Below are positions 1-10,133 of a DNA stretch of 64,000 nt, in pieces; the first letter of the stretch is position 1; each line of letters begins with the position of its first letter. The notes under the pieces were generated by a model that ran no database searches, was not told the origin of the DNA, and worked only from the letters and a program-made list of their open reading frames with translations. A program made the translations under genes and the position numbers. Source of the DNA: Vibrio rhizosphaerae (GTDB lineage Bacteria > Pseudomonadota > Gammaproteobacteria > Enterobacterales > Vibrionaceae); the NCBI RefSeq assembly GCF_024347095.1, contig NZ_AP024903.1, forward strand, positions 2,108,001 to 2,172,000, given 5' to 3'.

Positions 1-439
1 GCGCACCGTGATCATGTAAAAATAATGCTGCTGGGAAAGGCCCTTCACCTTTAGGGGTTAACATCAATGCCAAAACACGACTCTCATGACTGATATTGAA
101 TACCACTTTTTGGGCGATATAGCTGCCCCGGTCAATCTGATCAATCACCAGTGGATTAAACGGCGTGTCATCTTGGTAAGGTAAGATCACTTCCTGCGCT
201 TTAGCCTTTGCAAGGATGTGCCACATCTTGGGATTATATCCGTCATGCCAAGCCAGTTGGTAAGGCATCCGCGACGCTTTCAATTTTTCATAAAACAGCG
301 GAAAGCTATTATCCGGTGAATCGATCGCTTGCGTGACATAATCCGGTCCCGCTGGTGCATCATTGCTGGATGCAAAAGCGGCTGAACTGGTCAGTGTGAG
401 CATGCTCGTCATTAGTATGGTTTTCATCAAGTGATTCAT
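1..439 (-). CDS. Exported alpha/beta-hydrolase (dienelactone hydrolase/acetylxylan-esterase-like), C-terminus outside the window
   Basis: Only the first 146 codons are present; the gene runs off the left edge. The ATG at 439 opens a protein with a short basic start, a hydrophobic stretch and an AFA-S junction around residue 23, typical of a Sec signal peptide, so it probably acts in the periplasm or outside. The visible end, FPAALFLHDHGA, is the strand plus HxHG oxyanion-hole turn seen at the start of alpha/beta-hydrolase folds of the dienelactone hydrolase and acetylxylan esterase type. The catalytic Ser, Asp and His would lie outside the window, so substrate and activity cannot be judged. 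Family assignment is moderate; the reading frame is secure. Confidence 0.7.
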   Translation of the reverse strand, partial: MNHLMKTILMTSMLTLTSSAAFASSNDAPAGPDYVTQAIDSPDNSFPLFYEKLKASRMPYQLAWHDGYNPKMWHILAKAKAQEVILPYQDDTPFNPLVIDQIDRGSYIAQKVVFNISHESRVLALMLTPKGEGPFPAALFLHDHGA

Positions 440-776
440 TTGACTATCCTTAAACAGAAAAGAGCGCTAAACCGCATACACTCAGTTGACTTTGAAAATT
501 GAAACGATGTTTTACTTTACAGGATAATGAATCACCGGGTGAGTTAGCAGGATCACAATCAGACGAATTGCTGTGATTCTGATAGCTCAACACGCTCTCT
601 CATTGATATACCTCACGAAGAAAAGCGGATTAAATCAATTAAGTCCTCAATAAAAACAGTCCACTGACTGAAAAAGTCCATACAGTGATGCTGCATACTA
701 CGTCTTCTGCTGCCCAACGACTGGTTTACCAACGGTTTCACCTATTCCATAGATAGATATAATCAAATTTACCAAA

Positions 777-791
777 TGATAATAATTATCA
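777..791. promoter_or_regulatory. Perfect 7-1-7 Fur box
   Basis: TGATAAT-A-ATTATCA matches the 7-1-7 Fur consensus at all positions. It lies about 45 bases before the ATG at 834 and just after a possible -10 hexamer TATAAT (758-763). A bound Fur-Fe dimer would sit over the early transcribed region. The rest of the 440-833 gap shows no gene. Confidence 0.75.
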
Positions 792-833
792 ATAATGTTT
801 ATATCAAAGCAGATAATTCAAGTTGGACAGCCC

Positions 834-1244
834 ATGAAAAAGACCATTAGTTTTGCAGTCATTCACTTCAGTATTGCGTTTACCGTTGCCTACATCCTGA
901 CTGGTGATGTGATTTTGGGAAGTTTAATTGCGATGTTAGAGCCGATGATCAATACCGTGGCATTCTACTTTCATGAAAAAGTTTGGTCTCAATACGCACC
1001 ACTAAAGCGCTACGCTGCTGCAGCACATATTAAAACGGCCAGTTTCGCGGTGATCCATTTCAGTGTCGCCTTTAATGTGGCTTACCTCTTAACCGGAAGC
1101 TGGCTGATCGGCGGGGTCATGGCACTGATTGAACCCAGTATCAATACTTGTGCCTACTACTTTCACGAAAAAGTGTGGCAAGGAAAAATACAACATCATC
1201 AGCCTTGGCAATGTGCTCACCATGACGCAGTCACATCGTCATAG
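834..1244 (+). CDS. Small membrane protein with two tandem DUF2061 repeats
   Basis: The protein is an internal duplication: residues about 2-50 and 66-115 are near copies of the pattern SFAVIHFS-AF-VAY-LTG...EP-INT-A-YFHEKVW. Each copy is a DUF2061 domain with two short hydrophobic segments, so the product is probably an inner-membrane protein with four helices. An in-frame ATG at 795 would add 13 residues, but it lies almost inside the Fur box, so the ATG at 834 (MKKTISFAVIH) is preferred; it gives 136 residues. The ribosome site is weak. The function of DUF2061 is unknown. The Fur box upstream suggests iron-repressed expression, which is an inference. Confidence 0.75.
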   Translation: MKKTISFAVIHFSIAFTVAYILTGDVILGSLIAMLEPMINTVAFYFHEKVWSQYAPLKRYAAAAHIKTASFAVIHFSVAFNVAYLLTGSWLIGGVMALIEPSINTCAYYFHEKVWQGKIQHHQPWQCAHHDAVTSS

Positions 1245-1305
1245 TCATACGAGACACGAGGGGTGATGTCTATCACAGAATCTGTTAATATGACGCCCAC
1301 TATCA

Positions 1306-1330
1306 AGTTGGCCGCAAGGCCAGCTTTTTT
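1306..1330 (+). terminator. Rho-independent terminator, possibly an attenuator before ybiT
   Basis: The stem TGGCC-gcaa-GGCCA, extendable by three pairs including a wobble, is followed by six T. It ends the DUF2061 transcript, but it also lies only 30 bases before the ybiT start, so it could attenuate read-through into that gene. Confidence 0.7.
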
Positions 1331-1359
1331 CATATTCACCACTCAATCTGGAATTTCCT

Positions 1360-2955
1360 GTGCTATCAACTGCAAACATCACCATGCAATTTGGCGATAA
1401 GCCATTATTTGAAAATATTTCCATTAAATTTGGCCACGGTAACCGTTACGGTCTGATCGGCGCGAACGGTTGCGGTAAATCCACCTTCATGAAAATTCTC
1501 AGTGGTGAACTGGAACCTTCCGTCGGAAGTGTTTCAATCGATCCCAATGAGCGGATGGCAAAACTGGGACAAGACCAGTTTGCGTTTGAAGCGTTCTCCG
1601 TCATTGACACCGTGATCATGGGTCATAAAGAACTGTGGGACGTCAAAGAAGAGCGTGATCGCATCTATGCGTTACCGGAGATGTCAGATGAAGACGGCAT
1701 GCGTGTCGGCGATCTGGAAACCGAATTTGCCGAAATGGACGGTTACTCAGCCGAAGCGCGTGCCGGAGAGCTCTTGCTCGGACTGGGAATCCCTGAGGCA
1801 CAACACTTCGGACTAATGAGTGAAATTGCCCCGGGTCTGAAATTACGGGTGTTGCTGGCCCAGGTGTTGTTTGCCGAACCAGAAATCATGTTGCTCGACG
1901 AACCGACCAACAACCTGGACATGCATACAATCTCTTGGTTAGAGCAGACGCTGCTGGCCCGTAACTGTACCATGATCATCATCTCGCATGACCGCCACTT
2001 TCTGAATACGGTCTGTACGCATATGGCTGATTTGGACTACGGCGAACTCCGCTTGTTCCATGGTAACTATGATGAATATATGATTGCCGCCGAACAAGCC
2101 AGAGAGCGCCTCCATGCTGACAATGCCAAGAAGAAAGCTCAAATCGCAGAGCTACAAACCTTTGTCAGCCGCTTCTCAGCCAACGCATCAAAAGCCAAAC
2201 AGGCCACATCTCGTCAGAAACAGCTGGAAAAAATTCAGCTTGAAGATGTCAAACCTTCCAGTCGTCAGTCACCATTTATTCGTTTTGAGCAGGAAAAACC
2301 GCTGTTCCGTAATGCGCTCGAAGTCAACGCCCTCAAACAAGGGTATGGTGACAACATTCTGTTTAATGATGTCAACCTGATGGTCGAAGTTGGTGAACGT
2401 ATCGCAATTATCGGGGAAAACGGGATCGGTAAGTCAACCCTATTGAATACGCTGGCTGGCGTGATGGCCCCGATGGCCGGTGAGATCAAATGGTCCGAAA
2501 ACAACAATATTGGCTTCTATGCACAAGACCATGCCCACGAATTCAGCGAAGATCTCAATTTAATGGATTGGATGGGGCAATGGAAAAAAGAAGGTGATGA
2601 CGAACAAACCGTACGTAGTATCCTCGGTCGAATGCTCTTTTCACAAAATGAGATTAAGAAATCAGTCAAGGTTATCTCGGGTGGAGAACAAGGTCGTATG
2701 CTGTTTGGCAAACTGATCATGCAAAAACCCAATATTTTGCTGATGGATGAACCGACCAACCACATGGATATGGAGTCGATTGAAGCCCTGAACTTAGCCC
2801 TCGAAAACTACCCGGGGACGCTGCTATTTGTTTCCCATGACCGTCAGTTTGTTTCCTCAATCGCAACACGGATTATCGAAATTACCAAAGATGGCGTGAA
2901 TGATTTCCACGGCACCTATGATGAATATCTGGCGAAACAAGGCCTGATCGGCTAA
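1360..2955 (+). CDS. ybiT: ABC-F family ATPase YbiT
   Basis: A 531-residue soluble protein with two ABC ATPase domains and no membrane segments. The first Walker A is GANGCGKST (about residue 36) and the second GENGIGKST (about 351); both have [16 protein letters not shown] Walker B motifs. The first signature is the degenerate APGLKLR typical of YbiT and the second is SGGEQGRM. The linker (about 245-300) is charged and helical, as in ABC-F translation factors that bind the ribosomal E site. Length and sequence match E. coli YbiT almost throughout. The start is a GTG at 1360; no ATG fits the family N-terminus. The precise cellular role of YbiT is not settled. Confidence 0.95.
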   Translation: MLSTANITMQFGDKPLFENISIKFGHGNRYGLIGANGCGKSTFMKILSGELEPSVGSVSIDPNERMAKLGQDQFAFEAFSVIDTVIMGHKELWDVKEERDRIYALPEMSDEDGMRVGDLETEFAEMDGYSAEARAGELLLGLGIPEAQHFGLMSEIAPGLKLRVLLAQVLFAEPEIMLLDEPTNNLDMHTISWLEQTLLARNCTMIIISHDRHFLNTVCTHMADLDYGELRLFHGNYDEYMIAAEQARERLHADNAKKKAQIAELQTFVSRFSANASKAKQATSRQKQLEKIQLEDVKPSSRQSPFIRFEQEKPLFRNALEVNALKQGYGDNILFNDVNLMVEVGERIAIIGENGIGKSTLLNTLAGVMAPMAGEIKWSENNNIGFYAQDHAHEFSEDLNLMDWMGQWKKEGDDEQTVRSILGRMLFSQNEIKKSVKVISGGEQGRMLFGKLIMQKPNILLMDEPTNHMDMESIEALNLALENYPGTLLFVSHDRQFVSSIATRIIEITKDGVNDFHGTYDEYLAKQGLIG

Positions 2956-3030
2956 TCAATCCAAATGATTTCGATAACGGAAACGAGGGTACATGAGTAC
3001 CGTCGTTTCCAGTTCAAATAACAATCGGGT

Positions 3031-3300
3031 TTACATCGGAATGACGCGCACACTCGACTGAACGGTCCCCGCATACCCCCCTCGATCGACAACCACATGC
3101 CAATGCCCTGAGTAAGGCACCAGCAATACACTCACTGTATCTGTCATATGGCCGCCATTATATTTATAAGTACGACGTTTCTTGTATTTTTGAAAATTGT
3201 CATCGTCGAGTAAAAGGACATTGGCCGTATTATTTTTCAACGTCACTTCTATTTTCTGGCCTCGTTCACAAATATCAAGATCGTAATGGGTAAATTTCAT
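3031..3300 (-). CDS. DUF1883 domain protein
   Basis: An 89-residue soluble protein. The ATG at 3300 is chosen over an upstream in-frame ATG because GGAGAG lies seven bases before it and the family begins MKFTHYDLD. The sequence carries the DUF1883 pattern: a start like that of a small beta protein, NVLLLDDDNFQKYK, then GGH and WHVVVDRGG. In other bacteria this domain occurs alone or fused to TIR-like or toll-like modules, and its function is unknown. It sits alone and convergent with ybiT. Confidence 0.75.
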   Translation of the reverse strand: MKFTHYDLDICERGQKIEVTLKNNTANVLLLDDDNFQKYKKRRTYKYNGGHMTDTVSVLLVPYSGHWHVVVDRGGYAGTVQSSVRVIPM

Positions 3301-3626
3301 TATCTCTCCAACAATACATTTTCGAATCTGTCTTATTGCTCGAAGATATATATTCAATCACTCGATCATATTGAATTTTCAGTCATAGATCACGGAATAA
3401 ATAGATAATAAAATCATACCTATAGCACAGTCTGAAGTATCAATATTGTTTAACCTCTCTCGAAAAATTACAATTGATATGCAACCCAGTGATAAAAAAT
3501 GACACTTGTTATTAGATTAATTTCATATGATGCCCATTGTTTGCGGTTTCAATTCCATATAGAAAATAATAAAAAGGCAGATGGTCTGAGCGGATTTATT
3601 TTCAAAGAAGGGATTATATTTAAAAA
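3301..3626. other. AT-rich intergenic stretch
   Basis: No open frame with a ribosome site, no repeat and no RNA gene was recognised here. It must hold the promoter of the DUF1883 gene, but no clear -35/-10 pair was seen. Confidence 0.5.
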
Positions 3627-3657
3627 TGAAGGGCAATTGATAACTCATTGCCCTTCA
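3627..3657 (-). terminator. Rho-independent terminator downstream of the S41 lipoprotein gene
   Basis: Perfect 10-bp arms TGAAGGGCAA/TTGCCCTTCA with an 11-base loop. Read on the minus strand the stem is followed by TTCATTTTTA. It overlaps the stop codon of the broken small ORF at 3655. Confidence 0.7.
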
Positions 3658-3794
3658 GTCAGCCATATGCCAAATTAAAAATGATTGCTTAAACCCTAAA
3701 GACACTACAATTAAAGCAACCGGGATTGCCGTTATGAATTTGTAGATAGTGCACTTTTATCATCAAGTGCTTTAATTATAAAATCGGTGTTCAT
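3655..3794 (-). pseudogene. Frameshifted small membrane-peptide ORF
   Basis: An ATG at 3794, preceded by GGAG, opens MNTDFIIKALDDK and stops after 20 codons. One frame back, the same strand continues TIYKFITAIPVALIVVSLGFKQ... to a TGA at 3655-3657, a typical single membrane segment with a polar tail. Adding one A to the run of four A at the junction joins both halves into about 46 residues. This is either a decayed gene, a slippage-controlled gene or a sequencing error. It directly follows the S41 lipoprotein gene and ends inside its terminator, so it would be cotranscribed. The family is not recognised. Confidence 0.4.
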
Positions 3795-3826
3795 ATTCAA
3801 CTCCATTGAGCATTCATGAATATCCG

Positions 3827-5263
3827 TTACATGAGTCTTATCCAGTTAAAAGCGGCTTCAAGTCCTGTATCGATTCCATTGGTGCGATCATTTTTCGCAA
3901 AAAATGAAGTGGTGATCGCCGGGGGAATACCGACTTGATCATAGTCCGCCCGATCGGCAGATAAGGTCTTCATGTTCGATATACCAAAGCGAAACCCGTT
4001 AGGGAGCGTTTTACCTAAGCTGCCCGATAACATCCCCTGCGTTCTTTCACCAATCAATATGACTTGATCCGAAGCACTGAGCATGAGTGCCGATAACTCA
4101 GCAGCGGATGCTGTCGTATTACTAATCAGAACAGCGACCGGTTGTCGATAACCCGGGAATTGTGGCTCAAGATAAATGTCATGCTCGGGCTCGAATCCAG
4201 CCCCGTCACGGGCGCTCTTGATATAGCCTAAGGTTTGGTGATCAACAAAATATTCGGCTAAAGCTCTTGCAAGATAAGCATAACCGCCGCCGTTAAAGCG
4301 CAGATCAATCACCATTCCATCGGTTAATGCAAAATCATCCATAACTTGGTTCATTGTCTGTCTGAACACAGCTAAAGTTTCAGCATGGTCATTGCCCGCG
4401 ACAAAATCACTCCATCCATCAATATATAAGTAGCCAATATTATCACTCTTTCCTTTTCCCCAGATAATATGCTCACCTAAACCACCTGACAGATTCAGTT
4501 GATTGGCAATAATAGATCGAATAAGCGCCTCATTATCATCAATATACTTTTGAATCGCCGTATTTTCAGATTCAGTGAAAGGTGCAACCAAGCCATTATC
4601 ATCGATATATTCTTGCCGCAGCCTGTCGAATAAAACCGGTCGATCCTGCTGTCTGAACCGAGCCAGTTTATCCTGATCTAATACGTAAGCATGACCATTC
4701 TGTAATGGACCAATCATTGATGACATCATATGGAAAAGTTGCTCTCGCGTTGAATCTTCAGAAACCTCACCAAGCACATTTTGTTTCATCAGCGTCCAGT
4801 CAATACCGGGCACATCTAAATTATAATAATATTGATCAAAGGTCTGGAGAAACATATTCAAGTTTCGGAGCGGATCGTTTTCCGCCGCATTGACAACACT
4901 CAGATTAGTGAGGCAACTATTTGGTAATTCAGCATGTTTCACATATTTGATCGTGTAATCGTTTGGATAAGCATTCAAACCCGGATAAATATAGCTAACG
5001 AATTGATCACCGATTTGCAGATAACGTTTTTCAAACGTTTCCTTGCTGAATGTTTCTTGATTTGTTAGTACACAGTAATCAGAAGTAAACTCATACTGAG
5101 TCACCGAATCAGACATGATTTTCAATGCAGACCCATAATTCTCTGATACCCAAATACTTGGCTCAACCGGTTTATCATCATTTTTATTTTCATTTATCTT
5201 ATGATTACAGCCGCTTAATATAAGCATTGATGCAACCACACTGATTTGTATTAATTGTTTCAT
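3827..5263 (-). CDS. S41-family (C-terminal processing protease-like) lipoprotein
   Basis: A 478-residue protein with a lipoprotein signal peptide; the lipobox LILSGC places the lipidated Cys at residue 19. The C-terminal half is a peptidase S41 (tail-specific protease/tricorn core) domain: IGYLYIDGW, then GMVIDLRFNGGG, then TTASAAELSAL with the likely catalytic Ser near residue 386, then GERTQGMLSG. No PDZ domain is obvious. Such enzymes cleave peptides in the periplasm or at the membrane face; the substrate is unknown. The small frameshifted ORF lies directly downstream. The domain call is good; any physiological role would be a guess. Confidence 0.85.
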   Translation of the reverse strand: MKQLIQISVVASMLILSGCNHKINENKNDDKPVEPSIWVSENYGSALKIMSDSVTQYEFTSDYCVLTNQETFSKETFEKRYLQIGDQFVSYIYPGLNAYPNDYTIKYVKHAELPNSCLTNLSVVNAAENDPLRNLNMFLQTFDQYYYNLDVPGIDWTLMKQNVLGEVSEDSTREQLFHMMSSMIGPLQNGHAYVLDQDKLARFRQQDRPVLFDRLRQEYIDDNGLVAPFTESENTAIQKYIDDNEALIRSIIANQLNLSGGLGEHIIWGKGKSDNIGYLYIDGWSDFVAGNDHAETLAVFRQTMNQVMDDFALTDGMVIDLRFNGGGYAYLARALAEYFVDHQTLGYIKSARDGAGFEPEHDIYLEPQFPGYRQPVAVLISNTTASAAELSALMLSASDQVILIGERTQGMLSGSLGKTLPNGFRFGISNMKTLSADRADYDQVGIPPAITTSFFAKNDRTNGIDTGLEAAFNWIRLM

Positions 5264-5486
5264 TTACCACTCACCATTCAGTTATTGACTATGATGAATA
5301 AGTTAATGGATTTCACGTTTTATTTGTGTAGCAAATTGTTGAACAATTAAGACAAAAGCAGACAAATAAAGTCATAATAATATTGCATAAAACTAAATTA
5401 TCTTAAGTCTTATTTTAGTGATATTTATCGAATTCAGATATAAAATCATCATTTATCAGGTTGCTTTATAATAAGAATAGATAGGT

Positions 5487-5984
5487 CTACTCAGATGACT
5501 GATGTTCACGACTGAAATCACAATATAACCAGACCATACGATCTAAAAACCAACTTTTTGCAAGATAAGTAATCAGCACCGATAAAATACAGAGCTGTAT
5601 ATCGTACTGATAAACGCCCCACCCCGCTAATATCAGTCCGAGCGTAGACGTCAAATGCAGAATCATAAATAGAGGCAATTGATGCTCTTTAGGCAGTGGT
5701 TCCTTGTCCCGGTTTAAATAAATCCGTTCTCCGAGTACCGACTTCGTTGCCCAGCTTTGTAACGAGAGTGGTTTCGGAAATAAAATCGGATTTAAAAACA
5801 TCCACACAAATGCCATCACCAAAACCAGAAGACTCAACCAAACACTCCACTCTCTCAAGAAACCGGCGATAATAAAAAGTGGCAAGACACTATATCGAGT
5901 CCAGACACTCCACGGATTGGCATGTCTGTCCCATCCGTTCCCATCTAAATGAAACAGTGCCGCTAATTTACGTTCCAAAGTCAT
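5487..5984 (-). CDS. DUF6653 family membrane protein
   Basis: A 165-residue protein with a conserved polar N-terminus containing WDRHANPWSVWTR, followed by two close hydrophobic segments (about 32-66), a charged central loop and two more (about 103-142). This layout and the HANPWS-WTR motif fit the DUF6653 family, whose function is not known. The gene is separated by 74 bases from the rstB-like gene and shares its direction, so it may be cotranscribed with the two-component system. A 220-base gap separates it from the S41 gene. Confidence 0.65.
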   Translation of the reverse strand: MTLERKLAALFHLDGNGWDRHANPWSVWTRYSVLPLFIIAGFLREWSVWLSLLVLVMAFVWMFLNPILFPKPLSLQSWATKSVLGERIYLNRDKEPLPKEHQLPLFMILHLTSTLGLILAGWGVYQYDIQLCILSVLITYLAKSWFLDRMVWLYCDFSREHQSSE

Positions 5985-6058
5985 TTTTCACCTACCGATC
6001 CATTTATCATCCAATCAAACCACACCACAGAAAGCGATGCTTTTCCCACAGAGCAATC

Positions 6059-7648
6059 CTAAGTCCGCCCGGGGAAGGTGAACGTAAATTTCGCGCCACC
6101 TAAATCAGACCATCCGGCACATACCGAGCCTTGATGCCACTGCGCGATATGTTTCACGATCGCTAATCCAAGTCCATGCCCGGCAGCGGTATGGCTTCGT
6201 GTGTTATCCAGTTGTTCAAATGGTAAGAAGATCCGCTCCCAATCACTCTCATCAATCCCAATCCCATCATCACAGACATCAATCACAAACATGTCTGTCT
6301 CTGCTACGAATGATAAATACACCACCACTGTGGTCCGGGTATACTTGCATGCATTGATCAATAAGTTGCTGAGTGCCCGTTTCATCGCAATGTGATCAAT
6401 CAGTGCCAACTTATCGCTGGCTTCCGGTGCAACTTGCAACCGATAACCAATATCCGGATAAAGCTGGAAGACACTCACACATTCATCCTCAATTAATTGG
6501 GCAAGGTGATGCTCAGAAAAAGAGAGCAACTGACTATCACCACTGTAACGGGATAACACGATGGTCTGGTTAATTAAGTTATCCAGATCATCCAGACTTT
6601 TAGAAATCGACTTTTGATACTTTTGTTTTTCTGTATCGCTGGCAGCGTTAGATAACATCTCGAATGCAAATCTCAGACGATAAAGCGGTGTCCGCAAATC
6701 ATGTGCAATGGCATTGGTCAGGGTTCTCTGGCCTTTTAGCAGTTGCTCAATCCGCTCCGCCATGCGGTTAAAAGCATTTCCCAGCGTCGCCACGGCTGAT
6801 ATCTTGTAGACCACAGCTCGGCTGTGCAAATCGCCATTGCCAAATTGCAATGTTGCGGCAATCAAGTTTTTCAGATCTCGCCACAACGGGAATGTCCAGA
6901 AAAACATACCCGCAGAAATGGAAACCACGAAAACAAGCACCAGCATAATCACGACCGATGAACTAATCGAGGATATCGGAACTAAATCAGCCGAAAGGAA
7001 AGAATCGCCATCGTTTAACGAAATATAAAAGGTAATTTCATCAGTAGGATTGACTCGCCAGAAAAAAGATTTTCTTACCAGTTGGTTCTGCTCATTTTTA
7101 CTAATTTTAATTTGATTTCTGGGTAATATTTTTAAACCGAAAGGAAATTCATTGCTCATTTCATTGAGTAATTCCGGCCATTTTTCCTGTTCAGTTGCTG
7201 CAAACTTTTGCTGAAGCAAATACACCGAACCTTCTGAACCTCGCAATATTTTTTCATCTTCTGACGCATCAACTGGTATTTTCAGAATAAAATGTGTATC
7301 GGCAATTTTTTTAATTAAAAACTCAGGGTCTTCGTTGACAAAAATGATCTGATGTTGCTCCAGTTCATCTCTGTCGATGACTCCCAAATGAGTCCGACGT
7401 ATATCAAGCAACTCAAGTGCATAGCCAAAATGTTGATTGAGTTGATCAATTTCATCGGACCATGCTTCGAGTGGAACGGTCTCGAGCCGGGATTCAATCA
7501 AAGTAAATGTTCCTTGATAAATCCGTTCGAGTCGCTGCCCTGCAACATAATTATTAAATAATAATATAGGATTCAAATGGCTTGGATAAAGGAGAAAAAA
7601 TAAGGGACCGAAAACCAGAAACCATAGTCCTAAAAATGATCTTATCAT
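6059..7648 (-). CDS. rstB: RstB-like sensor histidine kinase
   Basis: A 529-residue membrane kinase. It has a membrane segment at about 4-22, a large periplasmic domain (about 25-228), a second segment (229-252), a HAMP region, the phosphoacceptor box AHDLRTPLYRLR with His316, the N box NLLINACKYT, the G1 box DVCDDGIGID and the G2 box GHGLGLAIV. The end LGGAKFTFTFPG resembles E. coli RstB. It starts six bases after the response regulator stop, so the pair is one operon. The family senses envelope conditions through PhoQ-like inputs in enterics; the signal here is unknown. The rstB symbol rests on resemblance of both partners. Confidence 0.75.
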   Translation of the reverse strand: MIRSFLGLWFLVFGPLFFLLYPSHLNPILLFNNYVAGQRLERIYQGTFTLIESRLETVPLEAWSDEIDQLNQHFGYALELLDIRRTHLGVIDRDELEQHQIIFVNEDPEFLIKKIADTHFILKIPVDASEDEKILRGSEGSVYLLQQKFAATEQEKWPELLNEMSNEFPFGLKILPRNQIKISKNEQNQLVRKSFFWRVNPTDEITFYISLNDGDSFLSADLVPISSISSSVVIMLVLVFVVSISAGMFFWTFPLWRDLKNLIAATLQFGNGDLHSRAVVYKISAVATLGNAFNRMAERIEQLLKGQRTLTNAIAHDLRTPLYRLRFAFEMLSNAASDTEKQKYQKSISKSLDDLDNLINQTIVLSRYSGDSQLLSFSEHHLAQLIEDECVSVFQLYPDIGYRLQVAPEASDKLALIDHIAMKRALSNLLINACKYTRTTVVVYLSFVAETDMFVIDVCDDGIGIDESDWERIFLPFEQLDNTRSHTAAGHGLGLAIVKHIAQWHQGSVCAGWSDLGGAKFTFTFPGRT

Positions 7649-7654
7649 CGAAAC

Positions 7655-8437
7655 TCACTCACTATAGATGCACAATTGATAACCCACCCCTCTGACAGTT
7701 TTAATCAGATCGTCACCGTTCTCCAGTTGAATCTTTTTCCTTAATCTCGACACTCTGCGGTCGATTGAACGGTCAATACCATCGTATTCAAATCCTCTGA
7801 GTTGATAAATTATTTCGTCTCTGGAAACAGCCTTCCCGATGGACTGAGCCAGTAAAACCAATAATTCAAATTCTGCACTGGTTAACTCAACACGCCGCTG
7901 ATTAACGGTCACACTACGGCTGACAAGGCTAATTTTCAGAGGACCAAATTGATAGTCAGATTCATCATTCATGGGACTTGGCATCATATTTTTGGCTGAA
8001 TAATCTCTTTGAGCACTGCGTAATAATGCATGGATCCGGCTCAATAAGAGTTGGGGGCGTACTTGTTTCACGATATAGTCATCCGCACCAATCTCCAGCC
8101 CCATCACCTGATCAATATCGTCTTCTAGGGCCGTCTGCATCAAAATGTACCCTTGATACTGGTGACGGACTGATTTACAGACCTCCATCCCATTCATGCC
8201 GGGGAGTAAGATATCTAAAATCACCAAATCAGGATTTGTACTAAGAATTGTCTTAACGGCATCAATCCCATTATCGACAACCACGACATGAAAATCATAG
8301 CGAGTAAGAAAGTCTTTTATCAACTCTGCCAACTCAACATCATCTTCAACCAGAACAATCGTTTTATTGCTGATAATATCCATCATATTTGTATCTATCA
8401 TAGAATATGAAAATATTGAGTTATTCATTAAAATCAC
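7655..8437 (-). CDS. rstA: RstA-like OmpR/PhoB-family response regulator
   Basis: A receiver domain (about 25-140) with acidic pocket EDD, phosphoacceptor Asp75 in LVILDILLPG and Lys124 is followed by a winged-helix DNA-binding domain with LTSAEFELL and the RstA-typical LRG..YDGIDRSIDRRVSRLRKK. The start is uncertain: the longest frame begins at GTG 8437, with ATGs at 8428 and near 8386; none has a clear ribosome site, and the homologous core begins at NKTIVLVEDD. It pairs with the downstream kinase. Confidence 0.85.
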   Translation of the reverse strand: MILMNNSIFSYSMIDTNMMDIISNKTIVLVEDDVELAELIKDFLTRYDFHVVVVDNGIDAVKTILSTNPDLVILDILLPGMNGMEVCKSVRHQYQGYILMQTALEDDIDQVMGLEIGADDYIVKQVRPQLLLSRIHALLRSAQRDYSAKNMMPSPMNDESDYQFGPLKISLVSRSVTVNQRRVELTSAEFELLVLLAQSIGKAVSRDEIIYQLRGFEYDGIDRSIDRRVSRLRKKIQLENGDDLIKTVRGVGYQLCIYSE

Positions 8438-8616
8438 ATAGATTTCAAATCGTTAAATTCAAAAACTCAGCCCTAAACGTTGCCTGACCCCATCAAAATC
8501 TAGAAATAGTATATCGATTCTCTTTTTCGCTGACTGTGACGATTTGTGACATCTTGCGCCTCATAACGCTGACTTTGTCCGGTAATCATCCGCACGATTA
8601 CCCGCATAACGCCTAT

Positions 8617-8646
8617 AAAAAAACCGGGAGTTAAGTCCCGGTTTTT
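8617..8646. terminator. Bidirectional terminator after serS
   Basis: An A-run, CCGGGA, a six-base loop, TCCCGG and a T-run form a stem that works in both directions. It lies 30 bases beyond the serS stop and within the leader side of rstA. Confidence 0.85.
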
Positions 8647-8676
8647 ATCCATCAGTGATCATGTTGTCGGAGCGGA

Positions 8677-10041
<1,365 letters not shown>

Positions 10042-10133
10042 TCACGGAACAAAACGTCATGGAAATTGACATGCTCCGGCCACCAAACGGATAACCGGAA
10101 GCAATTTAGGTATAAGAGATTAACGAAAAGTGA

